64,000 nucleotides of DNA from positions 1,240,001-1,304,000 of the forward strand of contig NW_024104095.1 in assembly GCF_003945595.2 (NCBI RefSeq), written 5' to 3'. A program made the position numbers and the translations under genes. The DNA is from Pipra filicauda (Eukaryota > Chordata > Aves > Passeriformes > Pipridae). The notes beneath the pieces are model-generated. The model had not been told where the DNA came from. It did no database searches and saw only the letters and a program-made list of their open reading frames with translations. Below, one piece after another: positions 25,200 through 37,252 of the stretch. Position 1 is the stretch's first letter, and the number at the start of each line of letters is the position of its first letter.

Positions 25200-28100
25200 G
25201 CTCCCCTTTTCAGTTCATCATTTATTTTCTTGTGGGGAGAAGTGAGGAGAGAAGGAGACGCTATCTGTAAATTGATCCTCCCCACCCTGGTTAAATTATC
25301 AGGGAGTCTATAAATGTTTTGACATTTTTTCCATTTGTTTTGGGCTATTTCTCTCCCACCCACAATGCTCATCTTTCCCCGTGACCCTTCACTGCCTTTC
25401 ATGGCATCTTAAGAGCTCTGGCTTGAGCAGTAGCTGAGACTTTCATTAAAGTGTGGGATCCTACAGGTCACCTGGGCTGCCACACTATTCCAAGGATGTT
25501 TTCTGGATAGTTGCTCCATCAAGCAATCCAGGGCAGTTATGGTCTCTCCCAGCATCCCTGTGCCTTTGAGAAGAGTGAAGGATGTTGTAGAGCAGCAGGT
25601 TCACCTTGAGGCCGGGGAAGATGTGCCTGTACCTGTACCAAGGGTCACTTCATCTACCCACCTTTGTGCAGAAACCTGTGATCTCACAAAGGCAAATATT
25701 TACTTTCTGCAGGAAGAAGCTCCAAGTCTTAGCAAACTCTTCTCTCAGACCTGGCATCATGTGGAGTCAGACTGACTTGGGAATCGAGACCTACCTCGGC
25801 AGCACTTGCTTTGAGTACTCAAAGGTGTGCACAAGTTCTCAAACTCCTGGAATTTTCTGCATCAATACAAGTTTGTTTTTGCAAGCAGCTGTGTCTCCTT
25901 CCCAGACAGATGTATTTAGTCACAAGTGATAGTATGTTATAACTCTATATGAGCTCTGGTCTTGGTCCTACTTTGATGCCACTTTCCCTGATACAACCAT
26001 AGCAAAATATCTTTGTATAGACCCTAATGATGTTCCTGTACATGTCTCTGCACCTTTGTAGGCTCCCCACCAATTTTAATGAATTGTAATTTGAAATCCC
26101 TTTATTGTCAGCATATTCAGAGCTGCAGAGCAGTGGTGGAATCCAGTTGCATGGATTTTAGCAGTGAACACTAAAATTCCTCTAGGATCAGTCATCACCC
26201 ATGCCCATAATGCCCTGTTGGTAGCAGGTCTAATGGGTTTCATCAAATGAGAGGAAAGAGAGAAGTTCTGTCCCCATTTCCAGAAGCTCTGTTCTCATTT
26301 CCCACTTCTTTATATGGAATTTGCTGGGACATGGGAAAAAACATGGTGAGAGTGTTTGGGGAGAGTATCCACAGACAGTCTCCTTCCAAGGAACTAACCA
26401 TGGACCCTCCTGGAAAGCTTCCTGATGGGACTAACCTCATGCCAGTGCCCTCTAAGTGATGTTTACCAATTAATTAACCATCTGCAGGAACACCGTGGCT
26501 GCTGGTGGGGATTTTCCATTGCTTGGTGCTCTAAATCCCAGCTGGCAAAGCCCAGAAGTGCTGCTGGAGTTGGAGAAAATAAGTTCTGTGAGACCTCAAA
26601 ACGTGCTGTAATTATGAACTCCAAGCGCTGCTGTACATGATAACATCAGATCAGAGCTAGCAGGGAAAAAAAACCTTTCCCTGGCAATTTTTCCGTGGAA
26701 AATGCCATCCAGTTGAAATCAAGACTTCCGATCAGAATATGTTGTTGTCAGTGAAGTTTTACTTCAGTTTTTTAAACAGATTTGTTTTGACTAGCTTGAA
26801 GTATTGTGTTTGGATCTTGTTGGAGTGAAATGACTTGATTTTTTTGTCCTAAGTGTCTTTTCATAACAAAAGTGATTTAATTTTATGCTTTGAATAATGT
26901 ATGTTAAAAAGGAAGCTATTTTGTTCTGATTTGGTTTTATCAGAACAGGCTATTTTATTTCATTCCAAATAATTTATTTTTTTTATGTGGTTGAAGAGAA
27001 AATGCGGTTTTCAAAAGTTTTTTTTCCTGATTTGGCACTAAAACAAATTTTGAAATGTCAGAATTTCAAGTGGACTCCCAGTGAAGTGCAACCCATTCCA
27101 TGGCGTAAAGCAAGAAGAAAACCCACATAAAACAATCAAATTGATGTAGACATTTATTACTTGTGAGAGTTGTAAAAGCATCACATGGCTTTCTCATAAA
27201 AAGTCATAAACCCTATTTACAGTCCCTGCATTATTATTCTAGTAACTAAAACCAGTGACTCTATGAAGTGCAGGAGTGTTCAGCTCACTCTCTCACAACT
27301 GCTTTGGAAATGCAGCAAATGCTTACTCTTTTCAGAGCTGGGAGATCGTATTTTACATGTATTTATTTATTGTGTTTACCTCTTACACTTATAGCTTGGC
27401 CCCTACCCAAGAGGTCAAAGCCATAATTACTTGCATTTCATGATAACAAATGCAGAAATTAAATCAGTGAAGTGCACTCATGTTTTTGGGAAAACTAGTG
27501 GTGTTTGGGTTACATTTCAGCATTCAAGGGGGTTAAATGCTTTAGTGGAAAAAGCTTAACTCTGTCTACAATGGAGCATCCAACACTTAGAGCCTCAGGC
27601 AGTGTGTGGTTACAGGTGAAATTTATTTGAAATGATCACAAAGACCATAAGGCACACACAAAAAAGATATTCTAAGAGGTTTTGCATCAGTTACAGGCTT
27701 TTCTTATTCAGAAATTCATAGGAAAAAAAAGATATATTCAGAAAGATTTGTTTATTCTTCCATGTTCTGAGCTCAGTGAAATCAATGAAAAAAAGTCAGA
27801 TTCCAAGAGAGAGTTTGGTTGTCCCGTTAACCAGCAGGGTTGCTATTGCAAACACATTGTATTTGGGTGTTGTCATCTCTGGAATAAAGCACCAGAGCTT
27901 TTAGATCGAAGCCAAAGTTTCCCTCAGACTTTCTAATGTGAAGAACCTTTCTATTGCCCGTAAAAACGACACCCCCGCCTTCTTTAGGGAAAGTCCAAAG
28001 TCTCTCCCAAGCAGGATCAGCTGGAGATGTTTGCAATGTTTTGCTTTATTAGGAATCTAAGGGAAGGGAAGTCCCACTCCTTGCTTTGGCTTTGAACCTA

Positions 28101-29432
28101 CAAAACATGGATTTATGGAACACGATCCTCTCGACTGTAATGTAACTGTTGATGTTTTCTTACTTTGATTTTCTCTCATTTATCATCCTTTACAAATCCA
28201 ACAAGTTCATCTAAGAGGGAGACTGAGCTTTGCTGGTCATCAGCGGAGAATCTCTGTGGAAATCTCTCTCTTATTGGTTTCCCACTAGTGTCACTGCACT
28301 GGCTCTACCCAGATATAACAGCTTTTTATCATCTTGCCATCATTATTTTCACCGTTTTTCTTCTAAATGGGACCCATACATAAGCCCAGGGCTAAAAATA
28401 CTTGGATCCAGCCAATTTTTCCCTAACAGATTTGGGAACTTGCATCTGTTGACTAAGCTCAGCCAGAGACCCAATTCCAGAGTCTGAAACTCAGCTCAGC
28501 CCAGTGTTTCAAACAAAGGAAATATGGGAGGATGGCCCTGGGCAGTTTACAGGTCCATCACCACTGTCCCATGGATCTAGTGCAGCTACCCCATGCCAGC
28601 TCACCTCACCTGAGAGTACCCCAAACATAGCCTGCAAAGAGCTGATAAAATTGTTTTTCTGGCTGTTAGCAAGAAATAAATTGTTGATGATTATTTGCTA
28701 AATTAAAACGTCTGAGCCATGCAAAGAGAAACCTTACTTGAAAAAAAACTATTAAACCCATTGTAGAGCTCCCATTGCAGAAGATGCCCCTTGAGCTGCA
28801 AGAGGGCATGTGCTGCTTTCCCATCCACTTGGGGAAATTCCAAAGTAACTGTGCCACGAGGATCTGGACTCTCAGCATTCCCTGACTTGCGTACAGGCTT
28901 GGAAGACACATGGAATTAGTCTTCATGATTCAATTATTCTGCGGTAGAGCTTGGACGTGTGCAATATATTGAAAGCCTTTGGGAGACTATCAAAATTTAA
29001 TAGGGAAAGTATGGCATTTTTTAATTTTTACTTCCAACCCTTGCTGTCAAATGATTTGTTTGCTATTTTTATAAACACACTACAGTGCCACTGAGGAGGT
29101 GCAGGGACAGGAATGAACTGAGCTGGCTAATCCAGTTGCAAAACAGAAGGACGGATTAACCCCTCATGTTCCACTCATTGGGAATTCCAGATGTTCAAGA
29201 AAAACAACCAGATGTGGCTGGCAGGGTAAAACTGCCTTTTCCTGGGCAGCTGGGCTTGGTGAAGTAAGAGCAGCGGGTACATCGTTTTGTGCCTCAGATT
29301 GCTCTGTTTGTGGTTAACTGTTCACACAGATAATATTTTGGAGGCAATTATTCTGCAGATTTGGCTCTGCTCTCGGTCTGGGTTTCTTGGAAATAACATT
29401 GGACATGGAGATGTTTCTTTGTTGTGCCATTT

Positions 29433-30303
29433 CTATCGCTGGCACTTAATTTCCTCCATAGTCTTGACCTCCTCTTTGGCTTGTTTCTCAGGGAACTGCT
29501 CATCCAAGTCTTCAATCTCTTCTAGTTCTCCCAGGATTTTTAAGATCACATATTTAACATCTTTCATCACCATGTTTGCTAAAGCCTTGGAGCTTGTGTC
29601 TTCCTCTTTCTCCATGTCATGCAGTCTCCTCTTGTTCTGGACAAATATCTGAACTTGCTCTTCTCCTCCTTTGCCTGTTCCTCCCATTTAACATTTGCTC
29701 ATCAAGTCCAGCTTGTTCTTTTCAAACCTGCACAACTGAGGTCTTGGTCACCTGCCACACAATCAAACTCACCTCTATCTACTTCCTCTCCCTCAGGGCC
29801 CCATTTCTACCTCTGCCTTTGCGACCCTTCTGTCAGCACCTGCAACTTTGAGGTTGTCTTTTAAGCAGCTCTTTGATTTCACAGTTCTGGCACTACCTAC
29901 TTAAACCCTCTGCACTAACATCTGGCAGGGACAACGTGCAAGCCAAAACTGTATTTTACACTGTGATATCCAGAAGTCCACCCCCTCACTGCCTTATGGC
30001 TTTTTCCTTTGAAAAAGCACTAGTCTGCTTTTCCTTTTCCTTGATGACTTCTCTTTTATGCTCAGGACAAGTGGTGTTCCTCAACCAAACACTCAGCACT
30101 TCCTCCTTTTCCCTCTTATTCCATTCAACTCCGAAGGAATTTGCTACACACTTCCTTTTGGAGGTCCAAAAGCTACACAGCACTAATGTAGCGTTGAGCT
30201 CGTCATGGGTTGGCAGCAATGAAATGCCTCCCAGTATTCCGTAGGTTCCACTGGCTGCTTCAGCACCACCTGTTCTCCAACCCTCTCCACTTATACACCA
30301 CAA
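29433..30303 (-). pseudogene. Coiled-coil-like coding relic, family not recognised
   Basis: Two minus-strand blocks look more like decayed protein than chance frames. The downstream block (29687 to 29433, 84 codons to a stop) is rich in Glu/Lys with spaced hydrophobics, for example KDVKYVILKILGELEEIEDL and FPEKQAKEEVKTMEE, typical of a coiled coil. The upstream block (ending 29986) contains VEWNKREKEEVLSVW and CPEHKREVIKEKEKQ. Between them, about 29690-29985 is broken by stops and apparent frame changes but still gives pieces such as KDNLKVAGADRRVAKAEVEM and KNKLDLM in different frames. That pattern suggests an eroded copy of one gene, perhaps a processed pseudogene. No introns are evident and no poly-A tail was found at the downstream end. 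I cannot name the parent. The alternatives are a damaged real terminal exon or chance low-complexity frames. Confidence 0.38.
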
Positions 30304-30539
30304 TTTATTTTTGTACTAATGGCAAAATACACCGAAAAATAAATTGTGTGCTTTTCATCTGCAGTTATTTCCTTGAAAAGATGGCCTTGGAAGAGAACAC
30401 TGAGTGGATCTTTACCTCTGAATCACTGTCTGCAAACAGTCTGCAGCTCCAGCTGCTGATCCCAGTGCATAAGGGGGAGGCATCTTGCATGTATGCATTG
30501 TATAGGCAGGGAAACATTGACGTTTGCATCTGCCTTTGA

Positions 30540-30745
30540 TTCAAGAAAAGGGCAAAAAGAAGCAATATCACTTTACAGAGACGGGAGACGGCTCCAAACC
30601 ATGTTACATTCTGTACAATAATGGTTTTGAAAGATGACTCATTCAAGCTTGTCAAATTAGCCATTACATTTGCATGGCCCCTCTGGGAGCTGTTTAATCG
30701 AGCACAGAAAGTTAAAAAGCAGCTCGCACACACTGAAAGAAATCT
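30540..30745. promoter_or_regulatory. Possible enhancer-like block with octamer motif
   Basis: A repeat-poor segment has a perfect POU-type octamer ATTTGCAT at 30668-30675, with ATTA-type homeodomain cores and 'atgactcat' (an AP-1-like core) just upstream at about 30633. No coding frame survives. Motif matches of this length occur by chance, so function is inference. Confidence 0.22.
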
Positions 30746-31400
30746 CTCTGCCTTTCATCCTTAGTGCTTCAGCTGTCTTTGTCACCCATCAGAGGCGAAG
30801 GCACAGGTAGTAAAACAGCCTCCCAAACATCTCCTTCCTCGGAGCACACTGGAGATTGGAAAACATTTTGGCAAACTTCGTTTTCTGTCACATGTGTGTA
30901 ATTAAATAACAGCTTTCTGACAAAGAAGAGGTTTGTTCAGGACAGTGATCACTCAAACACTTGTACAATATTCCTTAGGCATCCAAACCGTAGCATCAGG
31001 TCTTGGCGCCGGGACTCCAGGATCTGCAATCAATCTCTAAACTCTCCTCCCCAGTGAACCCCAGCTTTCTGCCAAGGCTCAAGTTGAAGTGTTTGGGGCT
31101 TTCTAAAGCCAGATGTCTCTGTAATCCTTGATTCCTGTTAACCTCTTCGCTCGAGCGGCCTTGGAATGATGAGAAAAGTTTTCCTAAGAAAGATGATAAA
31201 CGGACAGGAATTGGACCACGTGAAAAGCAGACCTGGATGGGGGGGGAGGCATCTTGCTGAGTTCTTTCATTCAAATCTGAACATTGACATGTAGAAAAAT
31301 CAGTCAGTCCTTTGCACAAATGCCTGAGTTTCTGCCTCAGAAAGATTCTTTTTAGCATCACTCCTGCACCCACTGTGGTGTGAGAGATCCCCAGGAGCAT

Positions 31401-31425
31401 CACTCACTCACTCACTCACTCACTC
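31401..31425. repeat. (ACTC)n microsatellite
   Basis: About six perfect CACT units. Confidence 0.95.
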
Positions 31426-33090
31426 GTGTGCATTGAGATTCCTGGGATGAGGTTGGACTGGATCTGTCACTCTCAGCCGTTGGTGCAAAGACTCCCAGCA
31501 ACTTTGCTGGAAATCAGCTCCAAGGTAGAGTGTGATGCTTGGCATGGAGGCTCTGCCTCATGCTATCTGCGGGTCTTGTTATTCAAGACTTAGCTCTGAA
31601 CATGCTCAAAACCTCTTTTAATTAGTTTCAGTTCCACTCTCACAGGAACCTGAGTCTCAGCACAAGCAGTGGGCAGAAGAAACAGAACTTTCTCGTCATG
31701 TCTTGGCATCTGCCTCTCTTTCTCTCTTGTTCCCAATCTCAGCTCTTGTAACCGTGTAGGGTTTATTTTTTTCACATTCTTTTTTTTTTTCATTTCAACC
31801 ACGACTTGAAAAGATTAAAGCCTGACGTTACTGCTTCTCAAAAAGGATCTCTGCCAACAGGGTATCCTGCAAATGGGAAGGAGTAGTGTGTGACTGAAGC
31901 TTCTTGAAACAACAGCATTAATATATGGGGACTGCACTGCACACAGCATTTGCCTGAAGATAACAGGGGCTGGATTCTCTCTCCCTCACTCCTGCTTAGT
32001 AAAAATTTTATCCATGACTAAACCTCAGAAAGACAACCTGTAGAGGAAGGTGGCAGGTGGAGGCTGCCAGACTGTTAAATATTGTAACTTTTTTATTTAA
32101 TTAAAATCTTAGTCCATTTGAATCCTTTTATAGTGTGCATTCATATATATGTAATATGTCGCTCATTTTTATGTCTTTTTAGTGCAGCGGCTTTGTTTAA
32201 CAAGGAACAAGGTTTGACTGGTTTATGGCAGGAAATCACAAGAAAAATGGGCTCTGGAAGGGAGGAATCTGTTCTGGTGGAGCAGTGGAGACACATGACC
32301 AAGTTGTCCAGGGCTGAAGGAGACCGAGCTGCCCCAGCCATTCAAATAAGGCAATGAGGGACCCATGACACAGCCCTACAAAGGACTTCTTGTATGACCA
32401 TTGCTTGAAAAAGCTTTATGGAGGAGTTCTGGCAAGTATAGTTCTTGCTGTTTGAGATCTCACTGACCCTTCCAGCACCCCTTGTCTTTCAGCCAAGGAT
32501 TGCTGTCCAGGCAGCAGGTGCAGCAGAAACATTTGCATTGAAAGCAGCTGATTCAAGGGCAAAGCCTCTGAGTTAGTCCTTGGTGCAGAGTGGTGGTGAT
32601 TAACACTCCTCCAGCTCTATCAGTGAGGGTCAAGTGTGAGCTGTCATGCAGCCCCAGGGCCGGGGGATGAAATCTCAGCTCTCTTTCTGTCATTCTCTGG
32701 CTTGTAGTGCTGGTTTAGAGGCTTTCTGGCTCCTTGATGCACTTCCAGTTCTTCTACAGACTTGTCAGCACCGTGATGGGCTGCACGACTGAACAGTCCC
32801 CTCTGCAGGGCCAGGAGGCTGGGCTTTGTTCACCACTGAGATAATTTGCACAGAAACCTCTCTTGCTCATTACCCACCTTTCTCCTGCTTAACAAAAAGG
32901 AGATCTTTGCGCCTCAGATTTCCCTCTGACACCCTCTGGTTTTGTCTTAGCAGTGGAGGGGCTCCTGTCTGCCCCAGGAAAAAGTGGGAGCAGCTCAGAA
33001 TAGTCAATGAACAATGGAAGAGTTTTGGGAGGATGTAAATTTACATATTTACATATTTTCCCCTTTACATTCGCATGTAATATTTAATGT

Positions 33091-33310
33091 ACAGAATCAG
33101 AATCACAGAGTCAATTAGGTTGGAAAGACCTCTGAGATCATCGAGTCCAACATTTGACCAAACATCACTTTGTCAACTAGACCATGGCACTGAGTGTCCA
33201 ATTTTTCCTTAAACACCTCCAGAAAAGGCGACTCCACCACCTCCCTGGGTAGTCCATTCCAATGTCTAATCAGCCTTTCTGTGAAGAAATTCTTCCTAAA
33301 TTCCTAATTC
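33091..33310 (-). mobile_element. CR1 LINE 3' fragment, diverged subgroup
   Basis: Reverse-complemented CR1 tail of a different subgroup from its neighbours. It starts 'cagaatcagaatcacagag', then has 'aggttggaaagacctctgag', 'actagaccatggcactgagt' and 'ccacctccctgggtagtcca', and ends around 'gaagaaattcttcctaaatt'. A small local duplication of 'ttcctaattcttcct' lies at the end. Inactive. Confidence 0.9.
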
Positions 33311-34939
33311 TTCCTTTACATCTCTCCCTCTACCACAGACCTTCATTTTAGTCACAGAGCTTTGATGAAGCTGCACTTCTAGAAGGAAAAAAAATATGAG
33401 CACGTGCTATCCTCCTGTGAGGGAAGGAAGACTCTTCAGCAAGAGGAAGAAGAACCATTTTTTTGAAATTTGCTATAAAATTAGGCAAAAACACTGATGA
33501 CTCCCAGTGCCATATGGCTTTACTACAAAGGCAGAGTTTTATACTCCCCCTGCCCTGGTGCAGATCTGTTTTACAGAGTGAGTGCAGTCCTCAGTTCACC
33601 TCACCCCTTGCCCACCAGAACAGCCATCAGCCTAATTCGTGTAGTCACACTATTTAGACCTTGAACAATTTTTCTCAGCTCTGGTTATGTACAAGGTCTA
33701 AATATTTTCCTTGTGAAGCACAAACACCCTTTATCCTTCTCCTTATGCACCCTCTCGAGGAGTTCACATAAGAACTGTTAATCAGCACCACATTTTGAGG
33801 ACAGTCTCCTTTCTATTTATTTTTTCCTTTTTTTTTCTCTCTCTTTTTTTTTTTTTTTTTTTCAGAAAAATGAGCAGTCTCTGGTCCACGCTCACATTTT
33901 TACTTTCTTGTTGCTGTTGACACATAGAATCCCGACAAGTCAACTTGTATTAATTTCCCTGATTGGAACCAAAAATAAAGTTCCAGTTCGTGTTTCATTT
34001 CCAGTCTGCTGTTCTGAATTTCAGCCCCTTCATGGAGTAGATACACCCAGAAGGACTTGGTGGATTATGTTTACTTAATGAAGACCAGGCTGCTTGAGTC
34101 GTCTGATACTTACTCTTTTGGTTTTATTTCCTTTCCCTCAAAGATTTGGGATTACAGATCACCTGGGCTGAGGGGAAAAAGTACAAATTTTATATACATT
34201 ATATATATATATCTCCACACATACATATAAAGACTTCTTTTTCAAGAAAAGAGGTTTTTTTCTGTATTTCACAGAAAATAGACATTGCAGCAACTGTGGG
34301 TTTCCTCAGACCCTGGAGATTGCAGTGACCTTTGAGATGGATTGTGGGCCATCAGAAGCTAAATCTGCCCACTTTGGTTAGCCTGACATGAGTTATGACT
34401 CTGGAATGCTGAGGTCCATGTTCTTGATCTATTTAGGTATAACGAAGGGTTATAACATAGAATTAAATCAACCAATTGCTGTCTGGCACAATGAAGGCTA
34501 AGAAATGCTCCCTGCCACAATGGAATGGAGTTACAGTCAGAACCTGGGAGCTCAGTTGCCCACAACTACAGAATCTGCAATTTTTGAAACTCTTTTCTCC
34601 AAACTCTTCCTCACTTCCCAGTAGATTCACACAGATTTGGAATAGCAGAGCTCAAAGCATGTGTTGAGCCCAGCAGGGACACAGTGCTGAGCCTGCTCTT
34701 CTGTCACCCTACTGTGGCTGACCTCCAGTTGCTTCCACTTGTCATGGCTGCACCCAGCTCCTTGTGCTGGCATGAAGAAGAAAAAGAGAAGAAAAGCCCT
34801 CCCTACTCACTGTACACTGGAATCTAAACCAGTACACTGGAATCTAAACCAGAACTCTGCCAGCCAGGTGTCCTAATATTTAGACTGTAAATAAATTGTG
34901 GGATTACTCCACTGAAGCCTCGTGAATATAAAAAACATT
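33311..34939. other. Non-coding stretch
   Basis: No gene is recognised. A long T/C tract at about 33820-33862 ends in CAG and mimics a splice acceptor, but no exon follows it. A TA-rich run lies at 34189-34210. The exact 20-bp duplication at 34812 is listed separately. Confidence 0.5.
34812..34851. repeat. Exact 20-bp tandem duplication
   Basis: The unit gtacactggaatctaaacca occurs twice without a mismatch, which points to a recent duplication. Confidence 0.97.
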
Positions 34940-35252
34940 AATCATAGAATCATGGAATAGTTTGGGTTGGAAGGGACCTTAAAGATCATCTCTTCCACCC
35001 CCTGCCATGGGCAGGGACACCTTCCATTAGCCCAGGTTGCTCCAAGCCCCGTCCAGCCTGGCCTTGGACACTTCCAGGGATGGGGCAGCCCCAGCTTCTC
35101 TGGGCAACCTGTGCCAGGGCCACACAGTAAAGAATTTCTCCCTAATATCCAATCTAAACCTGCTGCCTTTCAGTTTAAACCCATTCCCATTGGTCCTATC
35201 CCTACATGGCCTTGCAAAAAGTCTCTCCCCATCTTTTTTGTAGGCTCCCTGA
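34940..35252 (-). mobile_element. CR1 LINE 3' fragment, about 310 bp
   Basis: Reverse-complemented CR1. It opens with the terminal repeat 'atcatagaatcatggaatag' and continues through 'gccatgggcagggacacctt', 'ccagcttctctgggcaacct' and the stretch complementary to the ORF2 C-terminus, ending near 'tttttgtaggctccct'. It is one of the best-preserved copies here but is 5'-truncated and non-coding. Confidence 0.95.
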
Positions 35253-37140
35253 CTCTGAGGTTGATTATCATTTCAAAAATCTGTTTCATGCTCATACCCA
35301 GCATTTGCTTGGGCTGAGCTCTAGTAGGAATCCATTATTTTTCTTGGATTTGGGAAGGTGCTAAAGCTTTCCTGAGCAGTTGTGACTGCAATACCTTTCC
35401 AAGGAGCACCAATTCTGGCCTTGAATCTTGGAAAATAATGTTCCTCCACACTCTCCTCTTCAGAAGTGTGCATGTGAACGATTTAGTGCTTCGTGTCAGC
35501 AAATCAGGATGTTGATCTTAATTATGTTTTCATTGTCCCAACACACACTAGGAGCCTCAGACATGACCGCTGACACCATTGTGGCAGTAGTGCAAGAATA
35601 TGGGCTAAAAAAATTGCTCTTTACCTTCCTGTTTGGTAATTCAGATGTATTTTTTGTCTTGTCACCTCCAGCATCTTCATATGTCATCAAAAATCCCCAA
35701 GAACAAAGCAAGGAACAGTGTTGCAGCTGGGAATTCTTTTCCTCCTTTACCAGAAATTTTTTCAGAGAGAAACAAATAAGGAAAATATCCCATGGGACAT
35801 ACAGAAGACTCCTCCTTGAACCCTTCCCTTTTTAGCAGGAAGAAAGGGAAAAAAGACATCCAAGCTGGGCTCACCTTTCTTTCTTCAGTGCACAGATGCA
35901 CCTTTGAAGGTGGCAAAGCATGTTCACCATGCTCAGCTGTGGTGTTTGCCAGAACAAAACCAGATTTTGGTGTCTGGGAGGAAGAAGAACAGGAATTGGG
36001 GCAGAATTCCTTGTCTCAGGCAGAGCTGTGTGACTCTGTTTGCTCTGGCACGCGGCCCTTTTATTTATATGAACTTGCAGCCGTTTTTCACTGCACGGGG
36101 CCATCCCCTGGAGAGCCCATTTCAGAGGAAATCTGTCTGAACTTCGATGAAAACTGTCGTGTTCCCCCCCCCTCCTAATTCTCCTTGGGTATGTGGGCCA
36201 CAAGAAAAATGGAGCCACCCACAAAACAGGGAGAAGAAATTTACCCACCTGGAATAAAACTGTTCTGCAACTTATTTTTTCACACTTCACATGTCTCTGG
36301 GTTGCCACACATTTGCCAGCAAGGAAGGCTGGGGCCACCTAATCAACCATTTCTAGAGCCATTTGGGCTCCCAGTTTGGCTGGAAAAGAAGTTTTCAACA
36401 AATTAATTATTTCTGCCACACAGCAGTCATAAATAAGTGCTTGCTGCCATGGCCATCTGCTGCTGAAGGTCACTGAACAATAACTATTTCAGGAAAATGT
36501 TTAAATTCTTATTGGTAATACCTCTAACCAAAGCCAAGCCAGTAGGGAGATCATGTGTTGGTTAGTGGGTGGCCTTAATGATTTTACCATAAAAGTAATT
36601 CCAAAAATACACATATCAGGCACTCCAGCTAATTCTGTAACTTGATTTGACAAGTATGAACCGAAATATATGTAGTAACCAGGCAGTTATTAGTGGTGGA
36701 GCAGAAGCATTAAAGCTACTAAAGCTGTCTTGGCACAAATGCCAACGTGGTGTCTTTGTTTAAAGTCACAGGGAAACTCCATTTTTATGTAATTTCCAGC
36801 ATTGCCTCGTCTCAGAGGGAAAGCCAAGGAGACAACATAGGTTATTGGTCCATAGGATATTACTTAGAGTCCTTTCCCAAATTGTCACCCCCCTCCTTGC
36901 AGGGACGATATTTCCATATAAAGGTGGGGTTTCTACAGCTCTCCTGAATCTTTGAAGCTTTATGGAAAATTCTGAGGTTCCCAGACTTTAAAGACAGAAA
37001 GAACCACGAAAATTCATTTTGTTCACAACAGCTGTGAGAAGACTCTCTGGGGACCCAGGCACAATGGGTGAGCAGGACTTGTAGGACAGCATCTAATCTT
37101 GTTTCCAAAGGGCTCTCCCATGCCTGCTGTTCCTTCTGAT
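35253..37140. other. Non-coding stretch
   Basis: No gene is recognised. Frames of 128 (plus) and 155 (minus) codons at 35792-36338 overlap each other, so at most one could be real, and neither has a domain. A run of C lies at 36164-36173. The segment 36460-36740 is AT-rich and repeat-poor. Confidence 0.5.
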
Positions 37141-37252
37141 TTCATGGAATCACAGGATGGTTTGGGTTTGAAGGACCTTAAATCTCATCTCGTTCCAACA
37201 GCCCTGATGGGACTAGACCAGGTTGTTCAGAGCCTCATCCACCCTGGCCTTG
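37141..37252 (-). mobile_element. Short CR1 LINE 3' fragment
   Basis: Reverse-complemented CR1 end of about 110 bases. It runs from 'ttcatggaatcacaggatgg', 'tttgggtttgaaggacctta' and 'gactagaccaggttgttcag' to 'ccaccctggccttgctc'. The usual middle section 'atgggcagggacaccttcc' is shortened, so it is internally deleted or from a variant subgroup. Confidence 0.88.

Larger units (their letters stand above)
18141..29432. other. Long non-coding stretch
   Basis: An 11-kb interval without a recognisable exon, LINE or SINE. Frames of up to 160 codons (24469-24951, plus) include a poly-lysine end produced by A-runs and are not credible genes. Small features are a near-exact 16-17 bp duplication of 'ccctaataaactgctt' at 18389-18421, an A-run at 18865-18881, a T-run at 19850-19874, and the microsatellites listed separately. 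The rest is unique-looking AT-rich sequence. Confidence 0.5.
30304..33090. other. Non-coding stretch
   Basis: No gene is recognised. The minus frame at 30996-31403 (135 codons) has no domain. The segment 30540-30745 is reported separately as a possible regulatory block. Runs include G8 at 31239-31246, an ACTC microsatellite at 31401 and T-runs near 31779. Confidence 0.5.

Noticed and set aside
33820..33880. Splice-acceptor-like pyrimidine tract ending in CAG
   Set aside because: It is part of a low-complexity T/C run. The sequence after it has no open exon with a donor or a recognised protein.
35792..36338. Overlapping frames of 128 (plus) and 155 (minus) codons
   Set aside because: They overlap on opposite strands, lack domains and have no splice or promoter context.
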